Shown here: in pieces, positions 28,404-36,435 of the stretch
Numbering within the stretch: the first letter of the stretch is position 1
Layout of the letters: every line of letters starts with the position of its first letter
DNA from: Cohnella mopanensis
GTDB lineage: Bacteria; Bacillota; Bacilli; Paenibacillales; Paenibacillaceae
Length of the DNA stretch: 64,000 bases
Direction: 5' to 3'
NCBI RefSeq assembly: GCF_022352055.1
Contig: NZ_JAKRWM010000012.1
Location: forward strand, 83,560-147,559
Notes under the pieces: model-generated
Databases searched by the model: none
The model's input: only the letters and a program-made list of their open reading frames with translations
What the model was told of the DNA's origin: nothing
Made by a program: the position numbers and the translations under genes

Positions 28404-29207
28404 TTACACTCTATGTTTCTCCATCCATTTTACGGTCCAATCGACTAACGGTCTTTGCTTCATTAACCGAACGTCGGCATTGCCGACCCTATGGATTCGA
28501 ATGCCCGCCTCTTGATCGTATTCGCTGCCCAGTCTAACGAAATCCACGTCATCCACCGACTGCGTATTGTAAGTGACCCACACTCTTTTTCCGTCGATAC
28601 TCACGGCGCTGCTCTCGTCGGCGAATTTCTTAGTCGGGAAGTCGGCTCTTGTTTCCGCAAGATGCAGGGAAGTGTTTTTATCGTAGCCGACCCCGATCAA
28701 CAGCACATATCCATCTAACTCGTATAGTTTATCTACGGGAGAATTTTTACCGAAAATATTGCTCAAATCGTGTTCTTGAGTCAAATACTCAGCATGTTTA
28801 CCTACGGCCGCTACTGATCTTGCAGGATGATCAGAGCGCTTCGCTCCCGGCCATTTTCTGAACATCTCGGCGACTACGCCCATGCCGATCGCAGGCGTAA
28901 CTTCCTTGTCGTACGCGGGCCAGTGCTCGCGAATGATCGGCCACCATTCCTCCGGCTCTTCCCAATGAACCCCAGTGGAAGGGTCGAGATTTTTCCACGT
29001 TTGGGAAGGCATCATCAACGTTCCTTCTTCGCCTACGATTTCAAGTAGCGACCGGATTAACGTTTCCGCGCCTCCAACGATAAATCCGATGCTGCTTAGC
29101 GAAGTGTGCACGAATATCGTCTGACCCTTGGACACTCCGCAGTTGCTGAACTGCTCGATCAATTGCTCTTTCGTCAAAATAATTGTGTTCACTGTAGATT
29201 TCGTCAT
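28404..29207 (-). CDS. Aminoglycoside N(3)-acetyltransferase family protein
   Basis: 267 residues, the usual AAC(3) length. Marks are IFVHTSLSSIGFIVGGAETLI near the N terminus with the acetyl-CoA-site His, MMPSQTWKNLDPSTG, and SDHPARSVAAVGKHAEYL. Family members acetylate aminoglycosides, but chromosomal versions in Bacillales (YokD-like) may act on other amines. GGAGG lies 9 bp before the start. A promoter with an overlapping palindrome lies directly upstream, so expression is probably regulated. Whether it confers resistance cannot be read from sequence. Confidence 0.88.
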   Translation of the reverse strand: MTKSTVNTIILTKEQLIEQFSNCGVSKGQTIFVHTSLSSIGFIVGGAETLIRSLLEIVGEEGTLMMPSQTWKNLDPSTGVHWEEPEEWWPIIREHWPAYDKEVTPAIGMGVVAEMFRKWPGAKRSDHPARSVAAVGKHAEYLTQEHDLSNIFGKNSPVDKLYELDGYVLLIGVGYDKNTSLHLAETRADFPTKKFADESSAVSIDGKRVWVTYNTQSVDDVDFVRLGSEYDQEAGIRIHRVGNADVRLMKQRPLVDWTVKWMEKHRV

Positions 29208-29251
29208 TATTGCAGCCTCCAGAACAATAAGTTAATTTCACACCATTTAAC

Positions 29252-29278
29252 GAAACCGGTTTCCTAAACATTATATCA
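29252..29278 (-). promoter_or_regulatory. Extended -10 promoter with LacI-type palindrome at +1 of AAC(3)
   Basis: On the minus strand TGATATAAT (TATAAT at plus 29270-29275) is an extended -10. Six bases downstream is the perfect 12-bp palindrome GAAACCGGTTTC (29252-29263), placed where a repressor would block the start. The CG-centred form resembles LacI/GalR-family operators. Confidence 0.5.
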
Positions 29279-29396
29279 AAGGTTGGACGACTTTTGGCGA
29301 TGAACGAAAAAAAGGAAGTAAACGGTTCTGAGAGACGACAAAATCGCTGGACGTCGAGAGCCATGTTTGCTTGTTATTAATAAAATGGGAATGTTA

Positions 29397-29448
29397 TTGA
29401 CAGGATTAGCTATTTTGATACATACTATATATGAGCATATATTCATAT
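29397..29448 (+). promoter_or_regulatory. Promoter and ArsR/CzrA-like operator of the CDF exporter
   Basis: TTGACA (29397-29402), 18-bp spacer, CATACT (29421-29426). Overlapping the start region is ATATGA-N8-TCATAT (29429-29448), which matches the ArsR/SmtB-family metal-sensor operator pattern seen before zinc/cobalt exporters. Confidence 0.65.
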
Positions 29449-29467
29449 GTTAGTGAGGGATACGATT

Positions 29468-30493
29468 ATGAAAGACACTCATAAGCACGGGGAAAACGAC
29501 AATCACGATCACGGTCATGAACACAACCACGATCACAAACACGATCACAAACACGGTCATGGCCACGATCACGGCCACGGGCATCATCATCACGGGCTTG
29601 GGCACCATCATCATGATGCCGGACGGGAAGGCAATAAACGGGGGCTGACGATCGCGCTCGTGATCACGGCCGTCATAATGATTCTAGAATTCGTGGGCGG
29701 AATCCTGACGAACAGTCTTGCGTTATTGTCAGACTCAGGCCATATGCTGAGCGACGCGAGTTCGTTGGCCTTGAGCTTAGTCGCTTTCTGGTTCGCGACG
29801 AAACCGGCATCTCCCAACAAAACTTACGGTTTCTATCGCTTCGAAATATTGGCTGCATTGTTCAATGGGGTTACCTTGTTCGTCATCGCCGCATTCATTA
29901 TGTGGGAAGCTTTCAAGCGGTTCTCGGCTCCGCCGGAGGTTTCGAGCTTATCGATGATCTTGATCGCTTCAGTCGGACTGATCGCCAATCTCGTAAGCGC
30001 ATGGGCATTGCTGAGGAAGGGCGATGTCAAGAACAATCTAAATCTTAGAAGCGCTTATCTTCACGTGCTTGGAGATGCTCTAGGATCCGTAGGCGCGATA
30101 GCAGCCGGATTGATCATGCTTGCGTTCAAATGGTACTTGGCCGATCCTATCATAAGCGTGTTAGTGTCATTGCTGATTTTGAAGAGCGCATGGAGCGTCA
30201 TTAAGCATACGGTCCATATTCTGATGGAAGGGACGCCGATTACGGTTAACCAAGACGAAGTCAAAGCGACGTTAATCGAAATTCAAGGCGTCACCGAGGT
30301 GCATGATCTTCATATATGGACAATTACGTCCGGCTTGGATTCGCTAAGCTGTCATCTTCTCATTTCGGACGATGCCGATAATCAAGCGGTACTACAGAAG
30401 GCTATTCGCCTCATAGAGGAGCGGTTCAAGATCCAACACACGACGATTCAGATCGAGACCTCATCCATCCGGCATTCTGAGCTAAAGGTATAA
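29468..30493 (+). CDS. Cation diffusion facilitator (CzcD/ZitB-type zinc exporter)
   Basis: 341 residues from the ATG at 29468, which has GAGGG 8-9 bp upstream; the ATG at 29447 lies inside the operator and lacks a site. The first ~60 residues hold more than 20 His in HDHGHEH-like repeats, a metal-buffering tail. Six membrane helices follow, with the transport-site motifs LLSDSGHMLSD in TM2 and HVLGDALGSVGA in TM5, then a C-terminal ferredoxin-like domain (GVTEVHDLHIW). It exports Zn2+ (perhaps Co/Cd) by H+ exchange. Monocistronic, ended by a strong terminator. Confidence 0.93.
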   Translation: MKDTHKHGENDNHDHGHEHNHDHKHDHKHGHGHDHGHGHHHHGLGHHHHDAGREGNKRGLTIALVITAVIMILEFVGGILTNSLALLSDSGHMLSDASSLALSLVAFWFATKPASPNKTYGFYRFEILAALFNGVTLFVIAAFIMWEAFKRFSAPPEVSSLSMILIASVGLIANLVSAWALLRKGDVKNNLNLRSAYLHVLGDALGSVGAIAAGLIMLAFKWYLADPIISVLVSLLILKSAWSVIKHTVHILMEGTPITVNQDEVKATLIEIQGVTEVHDLHIWTITSGLDSLSCHLLISDDADNQAVLQKAIRLIEERFKIQHTTIQIETSSIRHSELKV

Positions 30494-30516
30494 CAACTAG
30501 AGAACGAAAATACGGA

Positions 30517-30560
30517 AAACCCCGAAATTCCTTATCACATAAGGGTTTTCGGGGTTTTTA
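30517..30560 (+). terminator. Terminator of the CDF gene
   Basis: AAACCCCGAAA pairs with TTTTCGGGGTTT, with an inner CCTTA/TAAGG stem, followed by T5. Sequence 30561-30720 is AT-rich with no gene seen. Confidence 0.9.
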
Positions 30561-30736
30561 ATTTCATTCCGAGCAAGGAAATAAATCCAACCGGATTACC
30601 TTGAATAAAAACATTAATCTTTATTTATAACATAATATTTTTATCAAATCAACAAAAAGTTCTTGATCCTGGGCTGGAAATATAGTACTTTAGACAAGGG
30701 AAAAGGATTTCAAATCATATGATGAGGTGAAGAAAC

Positions 30737-30952
30737 GTGGAGAAAATGGCGATGAGCATGATGATGAACATGTGCATGGAAGAAATGATGTGCAAGATGA
30801 AATGCATGAAGATGATGATGGACAACATGATGGAAATGAAAATGATGGATGGCATGGATATGGACATGATGATGGGCAAAATGCAAGAGTGCGATGAAAT
30901 GACTACGATGATGATGAGTATGATGCGCGATATGAAACAAACCTCGATGTAA
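30737..30952 (+). CDS. Methionine-rich small protein, possible copper-binding peptide
   Basis: 71 residues, 34 of them Met and 4 Cys, the rest mostly Lys, Asp, Glu and a few Ser/Thr; no aromatic residue. The GTG start has an excellent GAGGTGA site 6 bp upstream, and a hairpin terminator follows, so it looks like a true gene rather than a chance ATG run. MxM, MxxM, MMM and CxxxC-like spacings suit Cu(I) or Ag(I) binding, but no known family is recognised. TTGATC (about 30663), 17 bp, TACTTT is a weak promoter candidate. No signal peptide or membrane segment. It sits after the metal exporter but is a separate transcript. Confidence 0.72.
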   Translation: MEKMAMSMMMNMCMEEMMCKMKCMKMMMDNMMEMKMMDGMDMDMMMGKMQECDEMTTMMMSMMRDMKQTSM

Positions 30953-31006
30953 GATTGCAGCGATGGCTGACGGAATCTAGACCATTCCTCAACCCATAAG
31001 TTTCAT

Positions 31007-31037
31007 GGCAGAGCAGACCGCTGCATGCCTCTTTTTT
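31007..31037 (+). terminator. Terminator of the Met-rich gene
   Basis: GGCA/TGCC and GCAG/CTGC stems around ACCG with a small internal loop, then T6. About 55 bp after the stop. Confidence 0.7.
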
Positions 31038-31050
31038 ATTTTAAAGCCCT

Positions 31051-31413
31051 TTATCCTCTTTGCAGAACATTAGAGATGCCCGGTTGGCTTTCTCTCAGCT
31101 TTTTGCCGATTTGCACGCGCAAGGCCCGAAGTTCCCACGCTTGCTCCCTTAAACTCGATTTATGCCCTTCGCTCACGCTCGTATGGAGCTGTTCGTATAT
31201 TCCTAGAATTTTGCGATTGATGTCATCGAACCGTAACCATAGATCTTGCCAAGCTTGCTCTTGGATTTCGCGTTGGATGTACTCCTCTTTGCTACGCAAG
31301 CGATCAAGGATTTGATCCTGCCAGACCTGATCTCCCAGGCTAACGGCAAGGTTATATAAATCAAGCTGATTATTTATCCATTGGCTGGCGATCCGATTAT
31401 TCGATATGGTCAT
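31051..31413 (-). CDS. Hypothetical helical protein
   Basis: 120 residues; AGGAG lies 8-9 bp before the start. The sequence is almost entirely amphipathic helix (Leu/Ile heptads, many Glu, Gln and Arg, three Trp in QAWQDLWLRF and VWQDQI), with no membrane segment, signal or known motif. It looks like a small cytoplasmic helical-bundle or coiled-coil protein. The family is not recognised. It is divergent from the NlpC/P60 gene and convergent with the Met-rich gene. Confidence 0.65.
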   Translation of the reverse strand: MTISNNRIASQWINNQLDLYNLAVSLGDQVWQDQILDRLRSKEEYIQREIQEQAWQDLWLRFDDINRKILGIYEQLHTSVSEGHKSSLREQAWELRALRVQIGKKLRESQPGISNVLQRG

Positions 31414-31681
31414 GAAGGCATCTCCTGTCGCTTTTTCTATATACCAAGTATTATACTCGGAATTTAAGGTTTTACAATACTAATCGAACTATTTTTTTCT
31501 ACAGAAATTACTTTTCGAAACATTAACGATTTCTAACCCTTTTCTAAGAAAGACCGAAAAGCGTTCTGTCATCTACGTTCGCGTTCTTCTTGGAAAATTA
31601 TCGGAAAAAATAGATGTGCTATAGTGAATTCCGACGACAATGGTTAACGAACAACCAGAGATGCCGGGAGGAAATTACGAG

Positions 31682-32158
31682 ATGACTAAGAAATTTACCA
31701 TAAAAGCAATATTAGCTTGCAGCTTGACCGTAACCGGATTATTCGGATCTATGATCGCTTCGACTTCTCAAACAAGTGCCGCAACGCCGGAATCTTTAAA
31801 TCTCATCGCTTTCGGTAAAGAACATGTAGGAACGCCATATCAATTCGGAGCAGAAGCAGGCGTTACATATGCATTCGACTGCTCTTCCTACGTGCAATAT
31901 ATTTTCGATCAATTCGGAGTGAGTTTGCCCAGAACTTCCGTTTCCCAAGCCTATATCGGCGAGAAGGTCGACAAGGGAATGTTAAGCGTAGGAGATCTGG
32001 TATTCTTCCGGACCGGCGGAGGCGGCATTAGCCATGTGGCCATCTATGCGGGGAGCGGTAAAATCCTTCATGCGAGCAGCAGCCAAGGCGTAACGGTATC
32101 GAACATGAATTCAAGCTATTGGACTAAAAATTACGTAACTGCGCGTCGAGTTTTATAA
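31682..32158 (+). CDS. Secreted NlpC/P60 cell-wall endopeptidase
   Basis: 158 residues from the ATG at 31682, with GGGAGGA about 9 bp upstream. A signal peptide (KKFTIKAILACSLTVTGLFG) probably ends at SAA (residue 34). The mature protein is a single NlpC/P60 domain with catalytic Cys67 in AFDCSSYVQY, His in ISHVAIYAG (about 118) and the third polar residue in ILHASS. It cleaves D-gamma-glutamyl-diaminopimelate links in peptidoglycan. No LysM or SH3 wall-binding domain is present, so it is a minimal hydrolase. A very strong terminator follows. Confidence 0.93.
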   Translation: MTKKFTIKAILACSLTVTGLFGSMIASTSQTSAATPESLNLIAFGKEHVGTPYQFGAEAGVTYAFDCSSYVQYIFDQFGVSLPRTSVSQAYIGEKVDKGMLSVGDLVFFRTGGGGISHVAIYAGSGKILHASSSQGVTVSNMNSSYWTKNYVTARRVL

Positions 32159-32168
32159 GCACATTTCA

Positions 32169-32225
32169 AAAAAGAGACTGCCTTGCAAGGTCTGTACATG
32201 ACCTTGCGGGGCAGTCTCTTTTTGT
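32169..32225 (+). terminator. Terminator of the NlpC/P60 gene
   Basis: AAAAGAGACTGCC pairs with GGCAGTCTCTTTT, with an inner TGCAAGGTC/GACCTTGCG stem, then T-run. The stem is long enough to act from both sides. Confidence 0.93.
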
Positions 32226-32253
32226 TTAATAAAATGATGAATTGCAGGTTTAA

Positions 32254-33036
32254 TTATTTGCTGCTGAAAGAAGCGTTAAATGCTTTCTCCAGATCGTCGG
32301 CGCTTTCGGAAATCAAGAACAATACGTAATCGCCTTTCGTGACGACTTTGTAATTTTTAGAGTTTTCGTACTGGTCTGGCAAATAATTTTCGAATTGCTT
32401 CTGCACGGCAGCGGCGCGTTCTTCGATTCCGTTCTTCACGGTCTTGATATCCTTCGCGTTCTTCACCTTAAATACGGCGATTTCGTTCGTCTTCACGTTC
32501 ATCAACGGCGTTTTGACCGTAAACCCCGCGAGCAGGCTCGTATCGATTCCGTACGTTTCTTTAATCCGATCTGCGTCCATATCCATGAGACTCGGTTGCT
32601 CGACCTGCTTTAGCATATAATCTACGATATCTTTAGTCGCAGGAGCGGGATCTTTACTCGGTTCAGGCTTCTTGGAAGGCTCCGGTTTTTTGCTTGGCTC
32701 CGGCTTCTTGCTTGGTTCCGGTTTTTTGCTCGGTTCCGGCGATTTGCTAGGCGTCGAAGGCTTCTTGCTCGGAGCGGGTTCCTTGCTAGGCTCCGGGGAA
32801 GTGCTTGGACTTGCCTCTTCGCTCGGACTTGCTTCCGCGCTTGGGCTCGCTTCAGGGCTTAAGCTGGACTCGGGGCTTGCGTTATCATCCGCGCCGAGGC
32901 TCGCTTCGCTGCTCGGGGACGATTCGCTCGTCTCGATAGGGGCGTTGGCGTTCTTATCCGAGTTGCTGCCGCATGCGCTCAGCAAACCTCCTAATAATGT
33001 CGTAACTAACAGGAACGTGACGGCGCTTTTTCTCAT
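32254..33036 (-). CDS. DUF4358 lipoprotein with Pro/Ser/Lys repeat stalk
   Basis: 260 residues; AAGGAGA lies 8 bp before the start. Lipobox LLSAC (Cys22) predicts a lipid anchor. Residues ~35-135 are a low-complexity stalk: first S/P/E/A-rich, then five copies of a hexamer like EPSKKP. The C-terminal ~120 residues are the DUF4358 domain (DIVDYMLKQVEQPSLMDMDA...LPDQYENSKNYKVVTKGDYV), paralogous to the gene at 35692. It lies last in a unit with a DHHW protein and an MBOAT acyltransferase, so a role in surface-polymer acylation is inferred. The stalk would carry the domain through the wall. Confidence 0.85.
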   Translation of the reverse strand: MRKSAVTFLLVTTLLGGLLSACGSNSDKNANAPIETSESSPSSEASLGADDNASPESSLSPEASPSAEASPSEEASPSTSPEPSKEPAPSKKPSTPSKSPEPSKKPEPSKKPEPSKKPEPSKKPEPSKDPAPATKDIVDYMLKQVEQPSLMDMDADRIKETYGIDTSLLAGFTVKTPLMNVKTNEIAVFKVKNAKDIKTVKNGIEERAAAVQKQFENYLPDQYENSKNYKVVTKGDYVLFLISESADDLEKAFNASFSSK

Positions 33037-33133
33037 GTGTGTGTTCTCCTTGATGTCTGATCTTAATCTGTTCTATAAATCTAATGACGCTGCTTGTCCG
33101 AATAAGGTTGCAGCTAGGCAAACTTTTGTGCGA

Positions 33134-34276
33134 CTAGTTGTCTATTTTCAGAATCTCGCCATTGTCGACGAAAGTAGCGGTATTGAACAGCAACAAAACA
33201 TTCCGGATTCCGTTCGCGGTCATGTAATCGCCGATTGTGCCATTGTAATACCGAATGTCGATGACGTGGATCTCCGATACGTGCTGCGTAAGGAAGGGAA
33301 TAAAGCTATGGGCGTAAGAATCTTTAACGATAAGCAGCTTGTCTAGGTCGACGGACTGCGGATCAAGGTCGCTCTTGATCGTCGTCAGGGCATGAACCCC
33401 GCCCATGAAATACGAGTACTGATCTTTCTTCCGAAGGAAGCTATCGTCATACAAAGTATTGAGCGTCTTATCCGTATCTGCGATATACATCTCCGAATGG
33501 ACGGGCTTGGTCGGCAAGAAAGCTTGGATCTGATCCGGCGTCAATCCGCTGAACTGGCTGCGGGTATGGAAACTGCCTAGGAAAGAATCGCTGACGGTTG
33601 CTACCTGGAATTCTTTCAAGCTGAGCGGTTGCCAACCCATCTGCTTGGCGTAAGCCGAATAAGCATAATAAGCGCCTAATGTCGTCCAATGGTGGTCCGT
33701 CCGGTAATAGATCGATTCCGTCGCATGCGGACGCAGGAAGTCGAAGCCGTTCATGAACGTCAAGCTGTTATTCAGTTGATCCGCGATGACGTTGTTGACC
33801 TTCTCCTCCGAATAGAACGGAGCCTTCCAAGGCAGGCGATCCGGGTACATGCCGACCGATGTCGGTGCCAACATGAACGTGGTGCTAACTTCAGGATGGC
33901 TGGCCGCGAATAGATTGATCGCTTCTATATATTGCTGGACCTTCGTATAATCGGGCTTGGCGAATTTCTCGAATAAGTAGCCGTCTTTCCCTTTGTAAAT
34001 TCCGTTATTTTCTTGCTGCAATCGTAATTGCTCGATCGAGGATTTCATCCATACCCAATCGCCGCGGTAAGGAAAATGGTCCGTTACGAAGCTTTCCGCG
34101 TCTTCGGCGAATTTCTTCGAGATCAGATTATCCCAAGTGAATTTGGGCGCAGCCTGCAAAGTGCGGTTCTCAAGCTCTGAAAACCGCGTAATCGGCAGGA
34201 GGAAGAAGGTTAACGATATGAGAAACAGCGCGGCAACGAATCCTCCCACCAATAGACGATCAGCTTTCTGTTTCAT
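33134..34276 (-). CDS. DHHW family (AlgX/AlgJ-like) protein
   Basis: 380 residues with one N-terminal membrane anchor (LLVGGFVAALFLISLTFFLL). The outside domain is SGNH-hydrolase-like, with the signature YYRTDHHWTTLGAYYAY (about 190-206) and a late LLIVKDSYAHSFIPFL, the Asp-Ser-Tyr block. DHHW proteins accompany MBOAT acyltransferases and are thought to complete O-acetyl transfer to an extracellular polymer. It starts 14 bp after the MBOAT stop behind AAAAGGAG. The polymer is not known; no polysaccharide polymerase gene is adjacent. Confidence 0.88.
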   Translation of the reverse strand: MKQKADRLLVGGFVAALFLISLTFFLLPITRFSELENRTLQAAPKFTWDNLISKKFAEDAESFVTDHFPYRGDWVWMKSSIEQLRLQQENNGIYKGKDGYLFEKFAKPDYTKVQQYIEAINLFAASHPEVSTTFMLAPTSVGMYPDRLPWKAPFYSEEKVNNVIADQLNNSLTFMNGFDFLRPHATESIYYRTDHHWTTLGAYYAYSAYAKQMGWQPLSLKEFQVATVSDSFLGSFHTRSQFSGLTPDQIQAFLPTKPVHSEMYIADTDKTLNTLYDDSFLRKKDQYSYFMGGVHALTTIKSDLDPQSVDLDKLLIVKDSYAHSFIPFLTQHVSEIHVIDIRYYNGTIGDYMTANGIRNVLLLFNTATFVDNGEILKIDN

Positions 34277-34290
34277 CAGTCTAACTCCTT

Positions 34291-35685
34291 TTAAAACCGG
34301 AAATATAAGAATGGATTAAAGGTCGCATCGACCAGATAGGATACGGACAGGAAGAACAATAGTCCACACCAGATCAAGTTCAGGATCGCGCCCTTGCCGC
34401 TTGCAGGAGCCGCGGAAAGTTTTCTCCAAGGCATAGAAGCGATGACGAGCACGGCAAGCAGTATCGCGTTCGTATAAGCGAAGTACAGCGTATTGTCGTC
34501 CCAGAACGGTTGACCGGTCAGACCGATCATCGCTTGCAGATATTCGCTTATTAACGGAAGATCTTCGAATGCGAACAATACCCATCCAATGAGAATGAGA
34601 AGGATAGCATAGATGTGACGTACCCAACGGGGCGTACGTTCAAGCAGCTTTAACACCCACCATTTTTCGAAAATCAGGATCACGCCGAAGTATAAGCCCC
34701 ATAACAAGAAGTTCCAGCTCGCTCCATGCCAGATTCCCGTTAGCAACCAAACGATGAGGATGTTGCGCAATTGCTTGCCTAATCCCCGCCGGTTGCCACC
34801 GAGCGGTATGTAGACGTAATCCCGAAACCAACTGCTAAGGGAAATATGCCATCTCCGCCAGAAGTCGGTAATGCTCTGAGCGGTATAAGGCTTGTTGAAG
34901 TTCTCGTTGAAACGGAAGCCGAACATTAAGCCAAGTCCGATGGCCATGTCGGAATAACCGCTGAAATCGAAATAGATTTGGAACGCAAAGGCGATAATGC
35001 CCAACCAGGCGGTCAACACAGGCAACGAGCCGGAATCGGTTTCCGATATCGCATGCCAGAGCAGGCCGATATTATTGGCGAGCAGCACCTTCTTCGCTAG
35101 CCCGATGATGAAACTGCGTACGCCTTCCGCGAACATCTCGATATTGATTGAACGCTTGCGCAATTGTTCCGATACCGTTTTGTAATGAACGATCGGCCCC
35201 GCGACCAGTTGCGGGAACAAAGCGACGAACGTGGCGAAGTCGATCCAGTTGCGCTGCGCCTTGGCCGTCCCTCTATAGATGTCGATAATGTAGGACATGG
35301 ATTGAAACGTATAGAAGGAGATCCCGATCGGCAGAGCCAGCTCAGTAAGCGGAATATCGGTTCCGAGCAGATCATTCACGTTATGAATGAGAAAATCGGC
35401 GTACTTGAAGTACGAGAGAAGCGCGAGATTGACGATAATAGAGAAAACGACGATCCACTTGCGTTGAATCGGTTTCAGCCGCGGATTGCTAAGAAGCAAC
35501 CCGAAGCTGTAATCCGTTACGGTGGAAATGAGCATAATAACGATATAGACGGGCTCGCCCCAAGCGTAGAACACAAGGCTTGTTAAGAACAGAATGAGAT
35601 TCTTGATTCTCCAGGGCGAGCAATAGTATAGAAGCAGGACGGCGGGCAGAAAGACGAATAGGAAAATCAGGCTACTGAATACCAT
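34291..35685 (-). CDS. MBOAT family O-acyltransferase (AlgI/DltB-like)
   Basis: 464 residues, about 10-11 membrane helices. The family core is present: WRRWHISLSSWFRDYVYIPLGG and GIWHGASWNFLLWGLYFG with the catalytic His. AlgI-type enzymes move an acetyl group from the cytosolic donor across the membrane to a polymer or a DHHW/SGNH partner. The start is 6 bp after the stop of the upstream DUF4358 gene and lacks a clear ribosome site, so translation is probably coupled. The following DHHW gene completes the pair. Confidence 0.93.
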   Translation of the reverse strand: MVFSSLIFLFVFLPAVLLLYYCSPWRIKNLILFLTSLVFYAWGEPVYIVIMLISTVTDYSFGLLLSNPRLKPIQRKWIVVFSIIVNLALLSYFKYADFLIHNVNDLLGTDIPLTELALPIGISFYTFQSMSYIIDIYRGTAKAQRNWIDFATFVALFPQLVAGPIVHYKTVSEQLRKRSINIEMFAEGVRSFIIGLAKKVLLANNIGLLWHAISETDSGSLPVLTAWLGIIAFAFQIYFDFSGYSDMAIGLGLMFGFRFNENFNKPYTAQSITDFWRRWHISLSSWFRDYVYIPLGGNRRGLGKQLRNILIVWLLTGIWHGASWNFLLWGLYFGVILIFEKWWVLKLLERTPRWVRHIYAILLILIGWVLFAFEDLPLISEYLQAMIGLTGQPFWDDNTLYFAYTNAILLAVLVIASMPWRKLSAAPASGKGAILNLIWCGLLFFLSVSYLVDATFNPFLYFRF

Positions 35686-35691
35686 ATTCGA

Positions 35692-36180
35692 TTATTTTTG
35701 TTCGAAGAAGCTATCGAAAGATTTGACGATTTCGTCGGCTTTCTCCGAAATAACGAATAGCACGTAGTTTCCTTTGGTGACAAGTTTATAGTTTTTGGAA
35801 AGCTCATATTGGTCGGGAAGATAAGTCTCGAATTGTTTCTGCACGTCCGCGGCACGTTGCTTGACGGCTGCTTCGACGGTTGCGACATCTTTGGCGTCTT
35901 TGACTTTCAAAATCGAGATTTCATTCGTTTTCACATTCATAAGGGGAATTCTGATCGTATATTGTTCGAGCAAAGCCGGGTCAAGGTGATAAAGCTGTTG
36001 AACCATGCCGGCTTCCAATTCCATTAGCATGGGTTGCTCGAACTGGGCTAACATCTGGTCTGCCATTTCCTTAGCAGGTACCTTAGACTCTATTGCGGCT
36101 TCCTTATTGTTGCTTGAGCATGCGCTCAGCGCTACGCTTAGCACGAGGGTTAACAGAAGAACGAAAGTTCTTTTTTTCAT
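35692..36180 (-). CDS. DUF4358 lipoprotein
   Basis: About 162 residues from the ATG at 36180; CAAGGAGAG lies about 10 bp upstream, and the longer frame to 36237 lacks one. Signal peptide with lipobox LSAC (Cys21). The mature protein is the DUF4358 domain alone (ADQMLAQFEQPMLMELEAG...LPDQYELSKNYKLVTKGNYVLFVISEKADE), closely matching the C-terminal half of the gene at 32254 but without the Pro-rich stalk. It is first in the four-gene unit. Two paralogues flanking the acyltransferase pair suggest accessory surface roles; the molecular function is unknown. Confidence 0.87.
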   Translation of the reverse strand: MKKRTFVLLLTLVLSVALSACSSNNKEAAIESKVPAKEMADQMLAQFEQPMLMELEAGMVQQLYHLDPALLEQYTIRIPLMNVKTNEISILKVKDAKDVATVEAAVKQRAADVQKQFETYLPDQYELSKNYKLVTKGNYVLFVISEKADEIVKSFDSFFEQK

Positions 36181-36321
36181 ATTGATGCACTCTCCTTGAT
36201 GTATGTTTGCGCGAATTCGACAAGTGTACTGACGCAAAGGAAGGAAAGAAGGTTACAGTAAACTTACGATTCCCAAATATTGATGGGATAGTCGAATATG
36301 GATTATAATTTAGATGTTGGA

Positions 36322-36347
36322 TGAAACCTTTTGAAGATATTGTCGTA
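36322..36347 (+). promoter_or_regulatory. ECF sigma-type promoter of the Ter operon
   Basis: TGAAAC (36322-36327), spacer of exactly 16 bp, CGTA (36344-36347), about 90 bp before the first TerD start. This is the consensus used by sigma-W/sigma-M-class factors, which drive the homologous yceC operon of B. subtilis. Confidence 0.75.
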
Positions 36348-36435
36348 AATTAAGTTAGTCAATGGATGATAGATTCATAGAATCCATTACCGAAATCGCT
36401 CTTGATTGAACTAGTTGAAGGGAGACCCCATTGAA

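Noticed and set aside
30710..30940. His-rich frame opposite the Met-rich gene
   Set aside because: It is the antisense of ATG/GATG runs; the plus strand has the ribosome site and terminator.
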